Origin: Yinghuangia seranimata
GTDB lineage: Bacteria; Actinomycetota; Actinomycetes; Streptomycetales; Streptomycetaceae
Direction: 5' to 3'
Assembly (NCBI RefSeq): GCF_029953285.1
Contig: NZ_JASAOI010000069.1
Coordinates: 1 to 64,000 of the forward strand
DNA: 64,000 nucleotides
A program made the position numbers and the translations under genes. Positions within the stretch are counted from its first letter, which is position 1. Each line of letters opens with the position of its first letter. The notes beneath the pieces are model-generated. The model was not told the origin of the DNA. It worked only from the letters and a program-made list of their open reading frames with translations, and searched no databases. Shown here piece after piece: positions 44,017 to 52,974 of the stretch.

Positions 44017-44775
44017 ATGCAGCTCAACACCCTGCGCCGCCGTGCCGCGATCCTCACCGCCGGCTCCGTCGCCGCAGTGCTCGCCCTCGCCGCGCCCGCG
44101 TCCGCGCACGTCACCGTGCAGCCGGTCCAGGCCGAGCAGGGCGGCTACGCCGCCGTCGCGTTCCGCGTCCCGAACGAGAACGACGCGGCCGGCACCACCA
44201 AGCTCGAGGTCCAGCTGCCCGAGGACAAGCCGCTGACGTCCGTCCGCACCCGCCCGCTCGCGGGGTGGACGGCGACCATCGAGAAGCGGCCGCTGGCCAC
44301 GCCGATCACGTCGCACGGCAAGCAGATCACCGAGGCGGTCGCCAAGGTGACGTGGACGGCGAACGCCGGCGTGCGCATCGCCCCCGGCCAGTACGAGGAC
44401 TTCGAGGTGTCCATGGGCGCCCTGCCCACCGACACCGACAAGCTGGTCTTCAAGGCGCTGCAGACGTACGACAACGGCGACGTCGTCCGCTGGATCGACG
44501 TGCCCGGCCCCGACGGCAAGGAGCCGGAGAAGCCGGCCCCCACCCTGAAGCTCGTCCCCAAGGCCGGTGCGGCCGGCACGCCCGCCGCGTCCCCGGCCGC
44601 GCAGCCCGCGCCGGCGGACAAGAACCTCACCGTGGCCGCCGCGAAGTCCTCGGACGGCAGCGACAGCACGGCGCGCGGTCTCGGCGTCGCCGGCCTCGTC
44701 GTCGGCGTCCTCGGCCTCGCCGTCGGCGCGTTCGGCATCCTCCGCGCGTCGCGCGCCGCGGGTCCGCGCGCGTAA
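44017..44775 (+). CDS. YcnI-like (DUF1775) secreted copper-associated protein
   Basis: A 252-residue protein with signal peptide (residues 1-30, ending APASA-H), so the mature N-terminus starts with His, the usual copper-binding start (HVTVQPVQAEQGGYAAVAFRVPNE). The DUF1775 domain follows, then a Pro/Ala linker and a C-terminal membrane helix (about 222-245). YcnI binds copper outside the cell in Bacillus. The gene leads a block with Sco, PCuAC and CopCD genes on the same strand, with 33 bp to the next. Confidence 0.92.
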   Translation: MQLNTLRRRAAILTAGSVAAVLALAAPASAHVTVQPVQAEQGGYAAVAFRVPNENDAAGTTKLEVQLPEDKPLTSVRTRPLAGWTATIEKRPLATPITSHGKQITEAVAKVTWTANAGVRIAPGQYEDFEVSMGALPTDTDKLVFKALQTYDNGDVVRWIDVPGPDGKEPEKPAPTLKLVPKAGAAGTPAASPAAQPAPADKNLTVAAAKSSDGSDSTARGLGVAGLVVGVLGLAVGAFGILRASRAAGPRA

Positions 44776-44808
44776 CCACCGCCCTACCGTCACGTGATCG
44801 GGAGAACC

Positions 44809-45519
44809 ATGCGCAAGGCACTTGTGAGGACCGCGGCACTCGCGGCGGCGGGCATCCTGTTCGCCGCCGGGTGCAGTGACTCGGGAGACGGCGGCAAGCC
44901 CACAGCGACCGGCGGGGCGCCCGTGCGGATCGACTCGTCGGGCCCGCCGTCCAAGTACCGCGGCACCGAACTCGGCGGCCCGATGGCGAAGCCCGAACTC
45001 ACGCTGACGGACACGTCGGGGCAGGCGTACGACTTCAAGGCCAAGACGGCCGGCAAGGTCACGCTGCTCTACTTCGGCTACACGCACTGCCCCGACGTGT
45101 GCCCCACCACAATGGCCGACCTCGCGCGGGGCCTCACCAAGCTCAAGCCCGAGGACCGCGCAAACGTCGACGTGGTCTTCGTGACCTCCGACCCGCAGCG
45201 CGACACCGGCCCCGAACTGCGTTCGTGGCTCGACGCGTTCGACCCGACGTTCGTCGGTCTGACGGGGTCCTTCGACACGATCCAGGCGGCCGCCAAGAGC
45301 GTCGGCGTGGCCCTGGAGCCGCCGAAGGTCGGCGCGGACGGCAAGGTCACCAGCACCCACGGCACGCAGATCATCGCTTTCGAGCGCGACAATCTCGCGA
45401 GGATCATCTACCTGGCGGGCGTCGGCCTGAACCCGGACGGCACCCCCGCCGGGATCACCGCCGACGACTTCGCCCACGACCTGCCGCTCCTGATCCACCC
45501 CGAGGGAAGCACTCCATGA
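44809..45519 (+). CDS. SCO1/SenC copper chaperone lipoprotein
   Basis: A 236-residue lipoprotein with lipobox FAAGC after an N-terminal signal helix. The thioredoxin-like Sco fold has the copper motif GYTHCPDVCPTTM (CxxxC) and the distal His in TSTHGTQIIAF. Sco proteins metallate the CuA site of cytochrome oxidase or, in Streptomyces, take part in extracellular copper routing to enzymes. RBS GGGAGAACC. Its TGA overlaps the ATG of the PCuAC gene. Confidence 0.95.
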   Translation: MRKALVRTAALAAAGILFAAGCSDSGDGGKPTATGGAPVRIDSSGPPSKYRGTELGGPMAKPELTLTDTSGQAYDFKAKTAGKVTLLYFGYTHCPDVCPTTMADLARGLTKLKPEDRANVDVVFVTSDPQRDTGPELRSWLDAFDPTFVGLTGSFDTIQAAAKSVGVALEPPKVGADGKVTSTHGTQIIAFERDNLARIIYLAGVGLNPDGTPAGITADDFAHDLPLLIHPEGSTP

Positions 45520-46202
45520 TCACGGCCCCCCTTCGCTCCCGCATCGCGCTCCGCCGCCGGACGACCGCCCTGGTCGCCGGCGGGGTCCTCGCCCTCGCGG
45601 GCGGTATCCCGCTGGTCGCCTGCGGGTCGTCGTCCTCGCCCAAGTGGGAGACGCCGTCGGTGCCGGCCGGGCCGGTCAGCGCCAACCCGAACGCGGCCCG
45701 GTCGTCCGACGCGTCGACCGGGGCGCCCAAGCTGCGCGTCGTCGACCCGTACATCCCGCAGCCAGCCAAGCAGGGCACGGCCGCCGGCTACCTCGTCGTG
45801 CAGAACGACGGGGACGCCGCGGACCGCCTGCTGTCGGTCAGCACGCCGCTGACCGCCAGCGCGGGTCTCCACCAGACGAGCGGCAACTCGATGAGCAAGG
45901 TCGACGCGGTCGACGTCCCGGCGCACGGCAAGGGCGTGCTGGCCCGCGGCGGCACGCACATCATGTTCGAGGACGTCACGAAGACGCTGAAGAAGGGCGA
46001 CACGGTCACCCTGACGCTGACCTTCGAGAAGTCCGGGCCGATCACCGTGCAGGTGCCGGTGCTGGGTGCGGCCGAGCGGCCCGGGGACGCCTCGGCGTCG
46101 CCCACCACGTCCGCGTCGGGCTCACCCTCGGGGTCGCCGTCCACCGGATCGTCGGCCAACGGCGATATGACCGGCATGGACCACACCAGTCATGGCGGCT
46201 GA
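45516..46202 (+). CDS. PCuAC-type periplasmic copper chaperone lipoprotein (ECuC-like)
   Basis: A 228-residue lipoprotein (LVACG lipobox at about residue 33). The DUF461/PCuAC motif H-x(n)-M...H-x-M is visible in GLHQTSGNSMSKVD and GTHIMF. A Ser/Gly/Pro tail ending MTGMDHTSHGG is added, with possible extra copper ligands. In Streptomyces the ECuC protein works with Sco to pass Cu(I) to extracellular targets. The start overlaps the Sco stop (ATGA); the end overlaps the CopCD start by 11 bp. Confidence 0.94.
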   Translation: MITAPLRSRIALRRRTTALVAGGVLALAGGIPLVACGSSSSPKWETPSVPAGPVSANPNAARSSDASTGAPKLRVVDPYIPQPAKQGTAAGYLVVQNDGDAADRLLSVSTPLTASAGLHQTSGNSMSKVDAVDVPAHGKGVLARGGTHIMFEDVTKTLKKGDTVTLTLTFEKSGPITVQVPVLGAAERPGDASASPTTSASGSPSGSPSTGSSANGDMTGMDHTSHGG

Positions 46203-47952
46203 CGCCGCACCGGGCCGGCGCCGCCTGCCGGCCCGGCTGTTCGCGCTGACCGTGCTGCTGTTCACGCTGCTGGTCGGCGGCGCGGGCGTCGCGTCCGCGC
46301 ACGCGTCGCTCGACTCGACCGACCCCGCGAACGGCAGCACCGTGCCCTCCGCGCCGTCGGTCGTCACGATGCGGTTCAGCGAGGGCGTCGACGCGGCGCT
46401 CGGCGGTGTGAAGGTACTCGACCCGACCGGCAAGCGGGTCGACACCGGCAGCCCCGAGCACGGCGTCGGCGGCCCGTCGACGCTGCGCGTGAAGCTGCAG
46501 CCGGGGCTCGGGCCGGGCACGTACACGGTCGCGTGGCGCGTCGTGTCGGAGGACTCGCACCCGATCTCGGGCGCGTTCACCTTCAACATCGTGCGCGCCT
46601 CGGCGGGCGGCGGCGTCGGGATCGACCAGGGCGGCGACGACACCGTCGGGTTCTTCGACGGACTCGCGCGCGGCGTCGCGTTCGGGACGTTCGCGCTGCT
46701 CACCGGATCGGTGCTGTTCCTCGTCGCGCTGCGGCCCGCCGCGGTCGGCCGGTTCCGGGTGTGGCTGCTGCTGTTCGCGTCCTGGGCGGGGCTGTTGGTC
46801 TCCACCGTCGCGGCGCTCATGCTGTACGGGCCCAAGGCGGCGGGGCTGCCGTTCTCGTCGGCGTTCGACCTGGACGTCCTGCGGACCACCCTGGAGAGCA
46901 AGCTCGGCCGCGCGCTGTCCGTGCGCATCCTCATCCTGGGCGCGGCGGGCGCGCTGCTCGGCTACCTCGTCGCGGTCCTCGGCGAGGCGGGGCGCCGGCG
47001 CCGTGCGGTGCTCGGCGGCGCGTGGGCGCTGCTGTGCGTCGGCATGGCGGCGACGTGGGCCGCGTCCGACCACGCGTCGGTCGGCATGCAGGCGCCGCTC
47101 GCGATGAGCGCCGACATCGTGCACCTCGTCGCGATGGGGTGCTGGCTCGGCGGGCTCGCGGTGCTGCTGGTCCTGCTGTTCGGACCGGACAAGGACGAGG
47201 ACGGCGAGGAACTGCCCGGCGCGCTCGACGTCCCGACCGTCGGCTGGTTCTCCAAGGCCGCGATGGTGTGCGTGACCGTGCTCGCGGTGACCGGCGTGTA
47301 CGCCGGGTGGCGGCAGATCGGGTCGTTCGACGCGCTGTTCTCCACGACGTTCGGCCTGCTGCTCATCCTCAAGGTCAACTTCGTCCTGCTGATGATCGCG
47401 GCGGCGTGGGTGGCCCGGCGCTGGCTCCAGGCGCGGCTGCGCGCCAAGGCCGGCGAACGCGCGGGCGAGCCCCTCGCGCGCAAGCGCACGCTGCAACGCG
47501 CCGTCGGCACTGAAGCGGTGCTCGCCATCGTGGTGCTCGCGGTCACGACGGTGCTCGTCAACACCGAGCCCGGGCGCACCGCGCACGAGCGCGAGGAGGC
47601 GACCACGTCCCGTACTGTCAGCGTCAGTTCGCCGTACGACGCGGGCGGTCCGGCCGGCAAGGGCGTCTTCGAGCTCGTCGTCACCCCGGCGCGCGCCGGC
47701 GTGAACTCGGTCGACGTGTCCGTGCGCGACCCGCTGAACAACACGATCGACCCGCCCGAGGTGACGCTGAGCGTCTCCCTGCCCGAGAAGCAGATCGACG
47801 GCATCACCGTCGCGCTCCAGCGCACCGGGCCCGGGCAGTGGAGCGCCCGGGACCTGTCGCTGCCGATGGCCGGGACCTGGAAGTTCTCGGTCTCGGTACG
47901 CACCGGGGACTTCGACCGCGCGACCGTCGTCGTGCCGGTCAAGGTGCGCTGA
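46192..47952 (+). CDS. CopC-CopD fusion copper import protein
   Basis: A 586-residue protein. A signal peptide is followed by the CopC domain starting HASLDSTDPANGSTV (mature His at the N-terminus), with DSHPISG carrying the second His. Residues 150-460 are the CopD membrane part with about eight helices. A C-terminal soluble domain (about 470-586) resembles YtkA/FixH-like strands. CopC binds copper and CopD takes it in. It overlaps the PCuAC gene and is followed 43 bp later by the DyP peroxidase. Confidence 0.94.
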   Translation: MAADAAPGRRRLPARLFALTVLLFTLLVGGAGVASAHASLDSTDPANGSTVPSAPSVVTMRFSEGVDAALGGVKVLDPTGKRVDTGSPEHGVGGPSTLRVKLQPGLGPGTYTVAWRVVSEDSHPISGAFTFNIVRASAGGGVGIDQGGDDTVGFFDGLARGVAFGTFALLTGSVLFLVALRPAAVGRFRVWLLLFASWAGLLVSTVAALMLYGPKAAGLPFSSAFDLDVLRTTLESKLGRALSVRILILGAAGALLGYLVAVLGEAGRRRRAVLGGAWALLCVGMAATWAASDHASVGMQAPLAMSADIVHLVAMGCWLGGLAVLLVLLFGPDKDEDGEELPGALDVPTVGWFSKAAMVCVTVLAVTGVYAGWRQIGSFDALFSTTFGLLLILKVNFVLLMIAAAWVARRWLQARLRAKAGERAGEPLARKRTLQRAVGTEAVLAIVVLAVTTVLVNTEPGRTAHEREEATTSRTVSVSSPYDAGGPAGKGVFELVVTPARAGVNSVDVSVRDPLNNTIDPPEVTLSVSLPEKQIDGITVALQRTGPGQWSARDLSLPMAGTWKFSVSVRTGDFDRATVVVPVKVR

Positions 47953-47995
47953 GCCGGCACCGCGTAGACGAGTCAAGGACACCGAGGGAACCGAG

Positions 47996-49246
47996 ATGGG
48001 TACTACCGCACACCAGCCCGAGGGCATCAGCCGGCGCCGGCTCCTCGGCGTCGCGGGCGCGGCGGGCGCGGGCGGCCTCGTCGTCGGAGCGGCGGGCGGC
48101 GCGTTCGGCGCGTCGCTCGCCTCGGACGACACCGCGTCCGGGCCCGCGCTCACCGCGCTCGGCGCCACCGCGGTGCCGTTCCACGGCGCGCGGCAGGCCG
48201 GGATCACCACGCCCGCGCAGGCCCGCACCGTGCTGATGGCGTACGACCTCGAACCCGGCGCCGACAAGGCCAAGACCGCCGCGCTCATGCGGCGGTGGTC
48301 CGACACGGCCGCCCGCCTCGCGCGCGGCGAACGGCCCGACGCCGACGGACAGGTCGGACTCGACGCCGGGCCGTCCTCGCTCACCGTCACCTTCGCGTTC
48401 GGGGCGACGCTGTTCGACAAGACCGGCCTCGCCGACCGTCGGCCGGCCGGGCTCAAGCCGCTCCCCGCGTTCCCCGGCGAGGAGTTGGACCCGGCGCGCG
48501 GCGACGGCGACCTGCTCGTCCAGGTGTGCGCCGACGACGCGCTGGTCTGCTTCCACGCGGTCCGCACCCTGCAGCGGCTGGCCCGCGGCGTGGCACGGGT
48601 GCGCTGGCAGATGAACGGCTTCGCCCGCTCCCCCGGCGCGACGGCCCGGCCCATGACGCACCGCAACCTGATGGGGCAGGTCGACGGCACCAACAACCCC
48701 GAGCCCGACGCCCCCGACTTCGACGCCAAGATCTTCGTCGCGCCCGACGCCGAACCGGCGTGGCTGCGCGGCGGTTCGTACGTGGTGGTGCGGCGCATCC
48801 GGATGCTGCTCGACGACTGGGACGGGCTCGACGTCCCCGCCCAGGAGCAGGTCATCGGCCGGAAGAAGGACACGGGCGCGCCGGTCACCGGCGGCGGCGA
48901 GCACACGGCCGCCGACTTCGGCCGCCGCGCGCCGGACGGCACGCTCGCCATCGCGGCGAACGCACACATCCGGGTCTCCGCACCGGAGTTCAACCGCGGG
49001 GCGACCATGCTGCGGCGCGGCTACTCGTACCACGACGGCTTCCGCCCGGACGGGGCGCCGGACGCGGGCCTGCTGTTCATCGCCTGGCAGAAGGACCCGC
49101 TCGACGGGTTCGTGCCGATCCAGCAGAAGCTGGCCCGGGGAGACGCGCTGTCGCCGTTCGTCCGCCACGAGTCGAGCGGCCTGTTCGCGGCGCCTCCGGG
49201 GTGTGCGGAGGGCGGGTACGTGGGCCAGGCGCTCTTCGAGGGCTGA
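47996..49246 (+). CDS. Tat-exported dye-decolorizing peroxidase (DtpA-like)
   Basis: A 416-residue haem peroxidase. The Tat signal is ISRRRLLGVAGAAGAGGLVVGAA. The DyP motif GQVDGTNNP (GxxDG, catalytic Asp) and the distal Arg region are present, and the proximal haem ligand is in NAHIRVSAPEF. In Streptomyces lividans the homologous DtpA sits in the same copper locus and needs Sco and ECuC for copper-dependent development. Last gene of the block; the spacing of 43 bp fits the operon. Confidence 0.95.
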   Translation: MGTTAHQPEGISRRRLLGVAGAAGAGGLVVGAAGGAFGASLASDDTASGPALTALGATAVPFHGARQAGITTPAQARTVLMAYDLEPGADKAKTAALMRRWSDTAARLARGERPDADGQVGLDAGPSSLTVTFAFGATLFDKTGLADRRPAGLKPLPAFPGEELDPARGDGDLLVQVCADDALVCFHAVRTLQRLARGVARVRWQMNGFARSPGATARPMTHRNLMGQVDGTNNPEPDAPDFDAKIFVAPDAEPAWLRGGSYVVVRRIRMLLDDWDGLDVPAQEQVIGRKKDTGAPVTGGGEHTAADFGRRAPDGTLAIAANAHIRVSAPEFNRGATMLRRGYSYHDGFRPDGAPDAGLLFIAWQKDPLDGFVPIQQKLARGDALSPFVRHESSGLFAAPPGCAEGGYVGQALFEG

Positions 49247-49252
49247 CGCGCG

Positions 49253-49810
49253 TCAGTCCGTGGGCCACACGGGCGACGGGCCGGCGGCGACGAACGGGCG
49301 CCGGTCCTCCGGCACGAACAGCAGCAGCTCACGGCCGAGATGCCCGGCCCTGGCCAGGCACAGGCGCGCCTCGCGCACCCGAAGCAGGGCCTCGGCCTGC
49401 GGCCGCACTTCAGCGATCCAGCTCGGCGGGGCGTAGCGGTGGATCAGCTCGGACGCCGGGCCTTCGAGCCACACGCTGACCTCGGCGTCCTCGAGCAGCG
49501 CGTCCAGCAGTGCCTCACGCAGCGGACCCCAGTCGGCCGACTCGGCGTACGCGTAGATGCGCTCGCGCGCGGCCGCGTCGACGGGTGCGCCGGTGGCCAG
49601 CGAACGACACCTCGGACAGGCGTCCGGACGCAGCGGGAAGAAGAAATGCCGGTACACGGTGACCTGCTCCCGCGGAATGCCGCACAGCGTACGGCCGTTG
49701 GCCGTCCCGTGCTCGGCACCCGGATCGGCGTCCGCCCGCGCCGCGGCCCCGGAAGCGCCCATGACGCGCGGCGCACCGGGCGGACGGACCGTGTGGTCGG
49801 ACCGGGTCAT
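49253..49810 (-). CDS. Hypothetical actinobacterial protein with CxxC motif
   Basis: A 185-residue soluble protein convergent with the peroxidase gene. It has one recognizable segment, RTLCGIPREQVTVYRHFFFPLRPDACPRCRSLA, with three cysteines that may form a zinc site, followed by a helical region. A DUF-type family probably, but I cannot name it. No signal or membrane helix is seen. The start was put at MTRSDHT; a few upstream residues are open. Confidence 0.7.
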   Translation of the reverse strand: MTRSDHTVRPPGAPRVMGASGAAARADADPGAEHGTANGRTLCGIPREQVTVYRHFFFPLRPDACPRCRSLATGAPVDAAARERIYAYAESADWGPLREALLDALLEDAEVSVWLEGPASELIHRYAPPSWIAEVRPQAEALLRVREARLCLARAGHLGRELLLFVPEDRRPFVAAGPSPVWPTD

Positions 49811-49915
49811 GCCCGCGAGGGTCGCACCTCCGCCCCCGCGGTGTCGCGTCGAATTCACGCCCAGCCGACCCGTGTCAGCCGACCACCCGGCCGCGCGAGC
49901 CTGTCGGGGCCGCCG

Positions 49916-51568
49916 TCACTCCCGTCCTGGTGGCGGTGTCCCCCACATGAGGTGGACCCGGTCGTACTCGCCCTTCACGATCGCGGCCTGGTTGTCGAGG
50001 CTGTCCGGGTGGTCGGTGCGCCAGTACTCGCTGTGGCCGTGCGAACCGTCGGTCGTGATGCGGTTGGCGCCGAAGGCGCGGTCGTCCGGGCCGACTCCGG
50101 CGATCGGCAACGTGTAGGTGGCCTTGCCGAGTTCGGGGATCGGGTCGCCGGGCGCGCGGGCCACCCATACGTGGCCCGGGGCGGTGCCGAGCTGGGACGC
50201 GTTGTGGACGTGCATGCCGGGGCTGCCCACCGCGACGATGTCGTCGGCCGCCAAGCCGCCGCGCTTCGCCGCCTCGCCCGCGACGAGGGAGCCGTAGCTG
50301 TGGCCGATGACGGTCACGTGGTCCGGTTCGGTCGCGTCGTGGGCCGCGCGCAGGCCGTCGACGAAGCGGCCGAGCTTGGGGGCGCCCGTTCTCGCGTAGT
50401 CGGGGTCGAGGGCGCGTTGCAGGGTGTTGGGGGCGTCGTAGCCGGTCCAGGCGATGGCGGCGACGTCGCCGTCGGTGCTTCCGGTGCGCGACCACAGGGC
50501 CCGCATGCGTTCGACGTCGCGCGGCACGTTGGCCAGGTCGGCGCCCTTGCCCGGCACGAACACGGCGGTGTGCCGGGCCCGGTCGGGGTCGCCGAGGGCC
50601 ACGACGGCGGTGCCGTCGCCATCGGGTGAAAGGGCCAGCAGGTAGGCCGGTGGGGCCGCCTTGCCGTCGGGGATCAGGTCAAGCGACGCGCGCAGCCCCC
50701 GCACGGCGGCGAGGCGGGTCTCCAGGTCGCCGACGGCCTGGATGAACGCGACGCCGGCGCCCCGGGTGCCGCCGGTGACCGCGTCGAGCTTGGCTCGCTC
50801 AGCGGCGAGCCGCTCGCCGAGCCCGGCCTCGGCGGCGGCCAGCACAAGGCGGTTCGCCCGGTCGCGCACGTGCGCCGGGAGGCCGTCGAGCGCGCCGAGC
50901 GCCTCGGGGCAGCCGGCCAGGTAGCGCCGGCGGTCGCGCTCGGACAGCCCCGCCCACCACGCGGCGACCTCCTGCGGCCCGCCCTTGGGGATCGCGGACG
51001 CGTCGACACTCGCCAGCGCGGCGACCATCGCGCTGTCCGCGGCCGCGTCGGCCATCGCGTCGAGCCCGGGCCGCACACTGTCGGCCGCGAGCCGGCGGAC
51101 GCCGTCGCCGAGCAGTTCGTCGGCCTCGCTCGCGCGGACGAGCACGGCGGCGATGTCGGCGGAGATCCGCGCCGCGTGCTCCGCGTCGGCGGAGTGGGCG
51201 GGTTCGCATGCCCGGGCCCGCACCGCGCCGTCGTCGCCGACCGCGAGGCCGCCCTGTGCGGCTTCGGCGAGCAGCGCCGTCAGAACGGCCTGCGCCGACC
51301 GCAGTTCGCTGACGGCCGCCTCCACGAGCGGTGCCACGCCGCAGGCTTCCTGCGCGGCGGCCCGTAACGCCGTGTCCTGTGCTTCGAGTTGCCGGAACGC
51401 TGCGTCGGCGTCGGCGCCCGCCCAGCCGGTGGCAAGCAGCGGGCCCGCGACCGTCGACGCGGCGGTGCTGCCTCCCTGGTCCAGCGCCGTGGACAGCCGG
51501 GCCCATTCGTCGGCCGCGCTCTCCCAGCGGTTGAACTGGGCGTCGCGCAGCGCGGGCAGGGTCACCAC
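49916..51568 (-). CDS. Alpha/beta hydrolase with DUF1023-like catalytic domain
   Basis: A 550-residue protein. The N-terminal ~230 residues are helical (WESAADEWARLSTALDQGG...), like a WXG100-type or long coiled region. The C-terminal part (about 320-550) is the DUF1023 alpha/beta hydrolase with nucleophile GHSYGSLVAGE (Ser in GHSYG) and later VGSPGMHV and an ending GSHGHSEYW that carries the catalytic His. The preceding small WXG/EspC-like gene overlaps its control region, suggesting the pair is exported by a type VII route. The substrate is unknown; a lipase/esterase or peptidoglycan role is possible. Confidence 0.85.
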   Translation of the reverse strand: MVTLPALRDAQFNRWESAADEWARLSTALDQGGSTAASTVAGPLLATGWAGADADAAFRQLEAQDTALRAAAQEACGVAPLVEAAVSELRSAQAVLTALLAEAAQGGLAVGDDGAVRARACEPAHSADAEHAARISADIAAVLVRASEADELLGDGVRRLAADSVRPGLDAMADAAADSAMVAALASVDASAIPKGGPQEVAAWWAGLSERDRRRYLAGCPEALGALDGLPAHVRDRANRLVLAAAEAGLGERLAAERAKLDAVTGGTRGAGVAFIQAVGDLETRLAAVRGLRASLDLIPDGKAAPPAYLLALSPDGDGTAVVALGDPDRARHTAVFVPGKGADLANVPRDVERMRALWSRTGSTDGDVAAIAWTGYDAPNTLQRALDPDYARTGAPKLGRFVDGLRAAHDATEPDHVTVIGHSYGSLVAGEAAKRGGLAADDIVAVGSPGMHVHNASQLGTAPGHVWVARAPGDPIPELGKATYTLPIAGVGPDDRAFGANRITTDGSHGHSEYWRTDHPDSLDNQAAIVKGEYDRVHLMWGTPPPGRE

Positions 51569-51575
51569 CGCCGCC

Positions 51576-51869
51576 TCACCCCGCCCCGGCGCGGAACGGC
51601 TCGGCGACCGCGTGGTCGGTCTCGACATCGCGCCGCGCGGTGGCGCCGAGACCGTCGGCGGTGCGCCCGTACGCCACGCCGACCTCGGCGAGCCGGCCGC
51701 GCCAGGACGCGGCGACCTCGACCAGCGCGTCGGAGAAGGCGAAGCCGGGGCACCCGGTCGCGGCGGCGTCGGCGCTGGCCGCGACCTCGTCGGCGAGCCG
51801 CGGCAGCTCGGCGGCGAGCTTCCGCGCGCCGGCTGACGCGCTGTGCAGGGCGGCGGGATCGACGCGCAT
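51576..51869 (-). CDS. Small WXG100/EspC-like protein
   Basis: A 97-residue helical protein (MRVDPAALHSASAGARKLAAELPRLADEVAASADAAATG...AFSDALVEVAASWRGRLAEVGVAYGRTADGLGATA) of the type VII secretion target class, with the ASWRGRL segment where a WxG-like turn is expected. The ATG has GGAGG upstream. Its stop lies 7 bp before the start of the DUF1023 hydrolase gene, so they are co-transcribed. Such small partners often escort a larger effector to the ESX-like secretion machine; no esx core genes are in this window. Confidence 0.8.
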   Translation of the reverse strand: MRVDPAALHSASAGARKLAAELPRLADEVAASADAAATGCPGFAFSDALVEVAASWRGRLAEVGVAYGRTADGLGATARRDVETDHAVAEPFRAGAG

Positions 51870-51987
51870 GATGGGTCCTCCGGGGTTCGCGGGCGGTTGA
51901 GTGATCCGCTTCGACGCTAAGCCCGGCCGGCCGAACACACCGGTCGGTTGGCATGAGATTCACCGGATCGGATGGTCAACAGCCGGT

Positions 51988-52041
51988 TTATCCACAGGAT
52001 TTCCCCAGCACAGGGCCGGTTTTCCACAGACCTGTGGATGA
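51988..52041. promoter_or_regulatory. Cluster of three DnaA-box-like sequences
   Basis: TTATCCACA (51988-51996, perfect DnaA box), TTTTCCACA (52020-52028) and TCATCCACA on the other strand (52033-52041), each within one mismatch of the consensus TTATCCACA. It lies in a 195-bp intergenic gap between divergent genes. Could be a DnaA-titrating or regulatory cluster. DnaA-box-like words alone are not proof. Confidence 0.5.
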
Positions 52042-52064
52042 AGAGTCCGGCAACTCACAGGCAC

Positions 52065-52844
52065 TTAGCGGCTGTTGGCGGCACTACGGGTGATTTGGCC
52101 TCTTCCGACCAGTTCGAGGAGAACCGCGATGGCGATCGACTCGGTCGCCAACAAGCCGATCAGGACGAAGAGTTGCACGGCCCCGGCGGCGGCGGGCGAA
52201 GCCCCGCCGAGCAGCATGCCGACGAAAGCGCCCGGCAGCGTCACGAGTCCGACGGTACGGGTCTGGTCGAGCGCCGGGATGAGCGCGCCCGCCGCGACCG
52301 GCCGGCAGATCTCCAGGCGGGCCTCCCGGTCCATGAGCCCCAGCGACAGCGCGGCCTCGACCTCGCCGCGCCGCACCGTGAGCTCTTCCAGCGCCCGCCG
52401 CCCCGCGAGCACCGTCGCGGTCATCGCCCCGCCGATCAGGATGCCCGCGACAGGGATGAGGACGAGGCCGTCGAACGGCACCAGCCGGGTGACCATCAGC
52501 AGCGTCAGCACCGGCAGCGTCCCGGCGAGCAGCGGCACCGCGGCCCACGGCCGCCACGGCACGCCGGTGATACGGCCCGACGCGGTCGCGGCGGCCACGC
52601 CGTACATGACGAGGACGAACAGCAGCGTCGCCCACCAGTGGTGCACCACCTGCCCGATGACCAGCGCGACCACCAGCAGCTGCACGGCGGCCCGCACCCC
52701 GGCGACCAGCACCTCGCGTCCGTGCCCCAGGTGCGCGAGCGCCGCGACGAGGAACGCCGCGAGCAGCAGGACGGCGATGACGACCCCGAGCGTCGGCGTG
52801 ACGGGAAGCAGCGACGCGGCGACCGTGATCGTCGGGTGGGTCAT
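52065..52844 (-). CDS. FetB/UPF0014-type membrane permease
   Basis: A 259-residue protein with about seven hydrophobic helices. The UPF0014/FetB signatures GVRAAVQLLVVALVIG, RGEVEAALSLGLMDREARLEICRPVAAGALIPALDQTRTVGLVTLPGAFVGMLLGGASP and QLFVLIGLLATESIAIAV are recognisable. Homologues pair with an ATPase (FetA) as a possible iron exporter; no ATPase gene is adjacent here, so it might work with a partner elsewhere. Divergent from pheA (130-bp gap). Confidence 0.9.
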   Translation of the reverse strand: MTHPTITVAASLLPVTPTLGVVIAVLLLAAFLVAALAHLGHGREVLVAGVRAAVQLLVVALVIGQVVHHWWATLLFVLVMYGVAAATASGRITGVPWRPWAAVPLLAGTLPVLTLLMVTRLVPFDGLVLIPVAGILIGGAMTATVLAGRRALEELTVRRGEVEAALSLGLMDREARLEICRPVAAGALIPALDQTRTVGLVTLPGAFVGMLLGGASPAAAGAVQLFVLIGLLATESIAIAVLLELVGRGQITRSAANSR

Positions 52845-52961
52845 GGAGACGACGCTAGGCGCTGGGAACGCGAGCACGCTGAGGGCCACGCCGCGGCACG
52901 CGGCAGGGCCGGGTTCCCGATACGACGATCACACATGCCGTTCCCTCCCGTCGCACGCGGC

Positions 52962-52967
52962 TACAGT
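52962..52967 (+). promoter_or_regulatory. Candidate -10 element of leaderless pheA
   Basis: TACAGT ends seven bases before the pheA ATG (52975), so transcription would start at or next to the ATG (leaderless). No Shine-Dalgarno is present. The -35 is unclear. Confidence 0.5.
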
Positions 52968-52974
52968 GGCCGAC

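Noticed and set aside
49253-49810. Anti-sigma or zinc-finger regulator
   Set aside because: Three cysteines in a stretch are not enough; no HxxxCxxC motif and no membrane helix.
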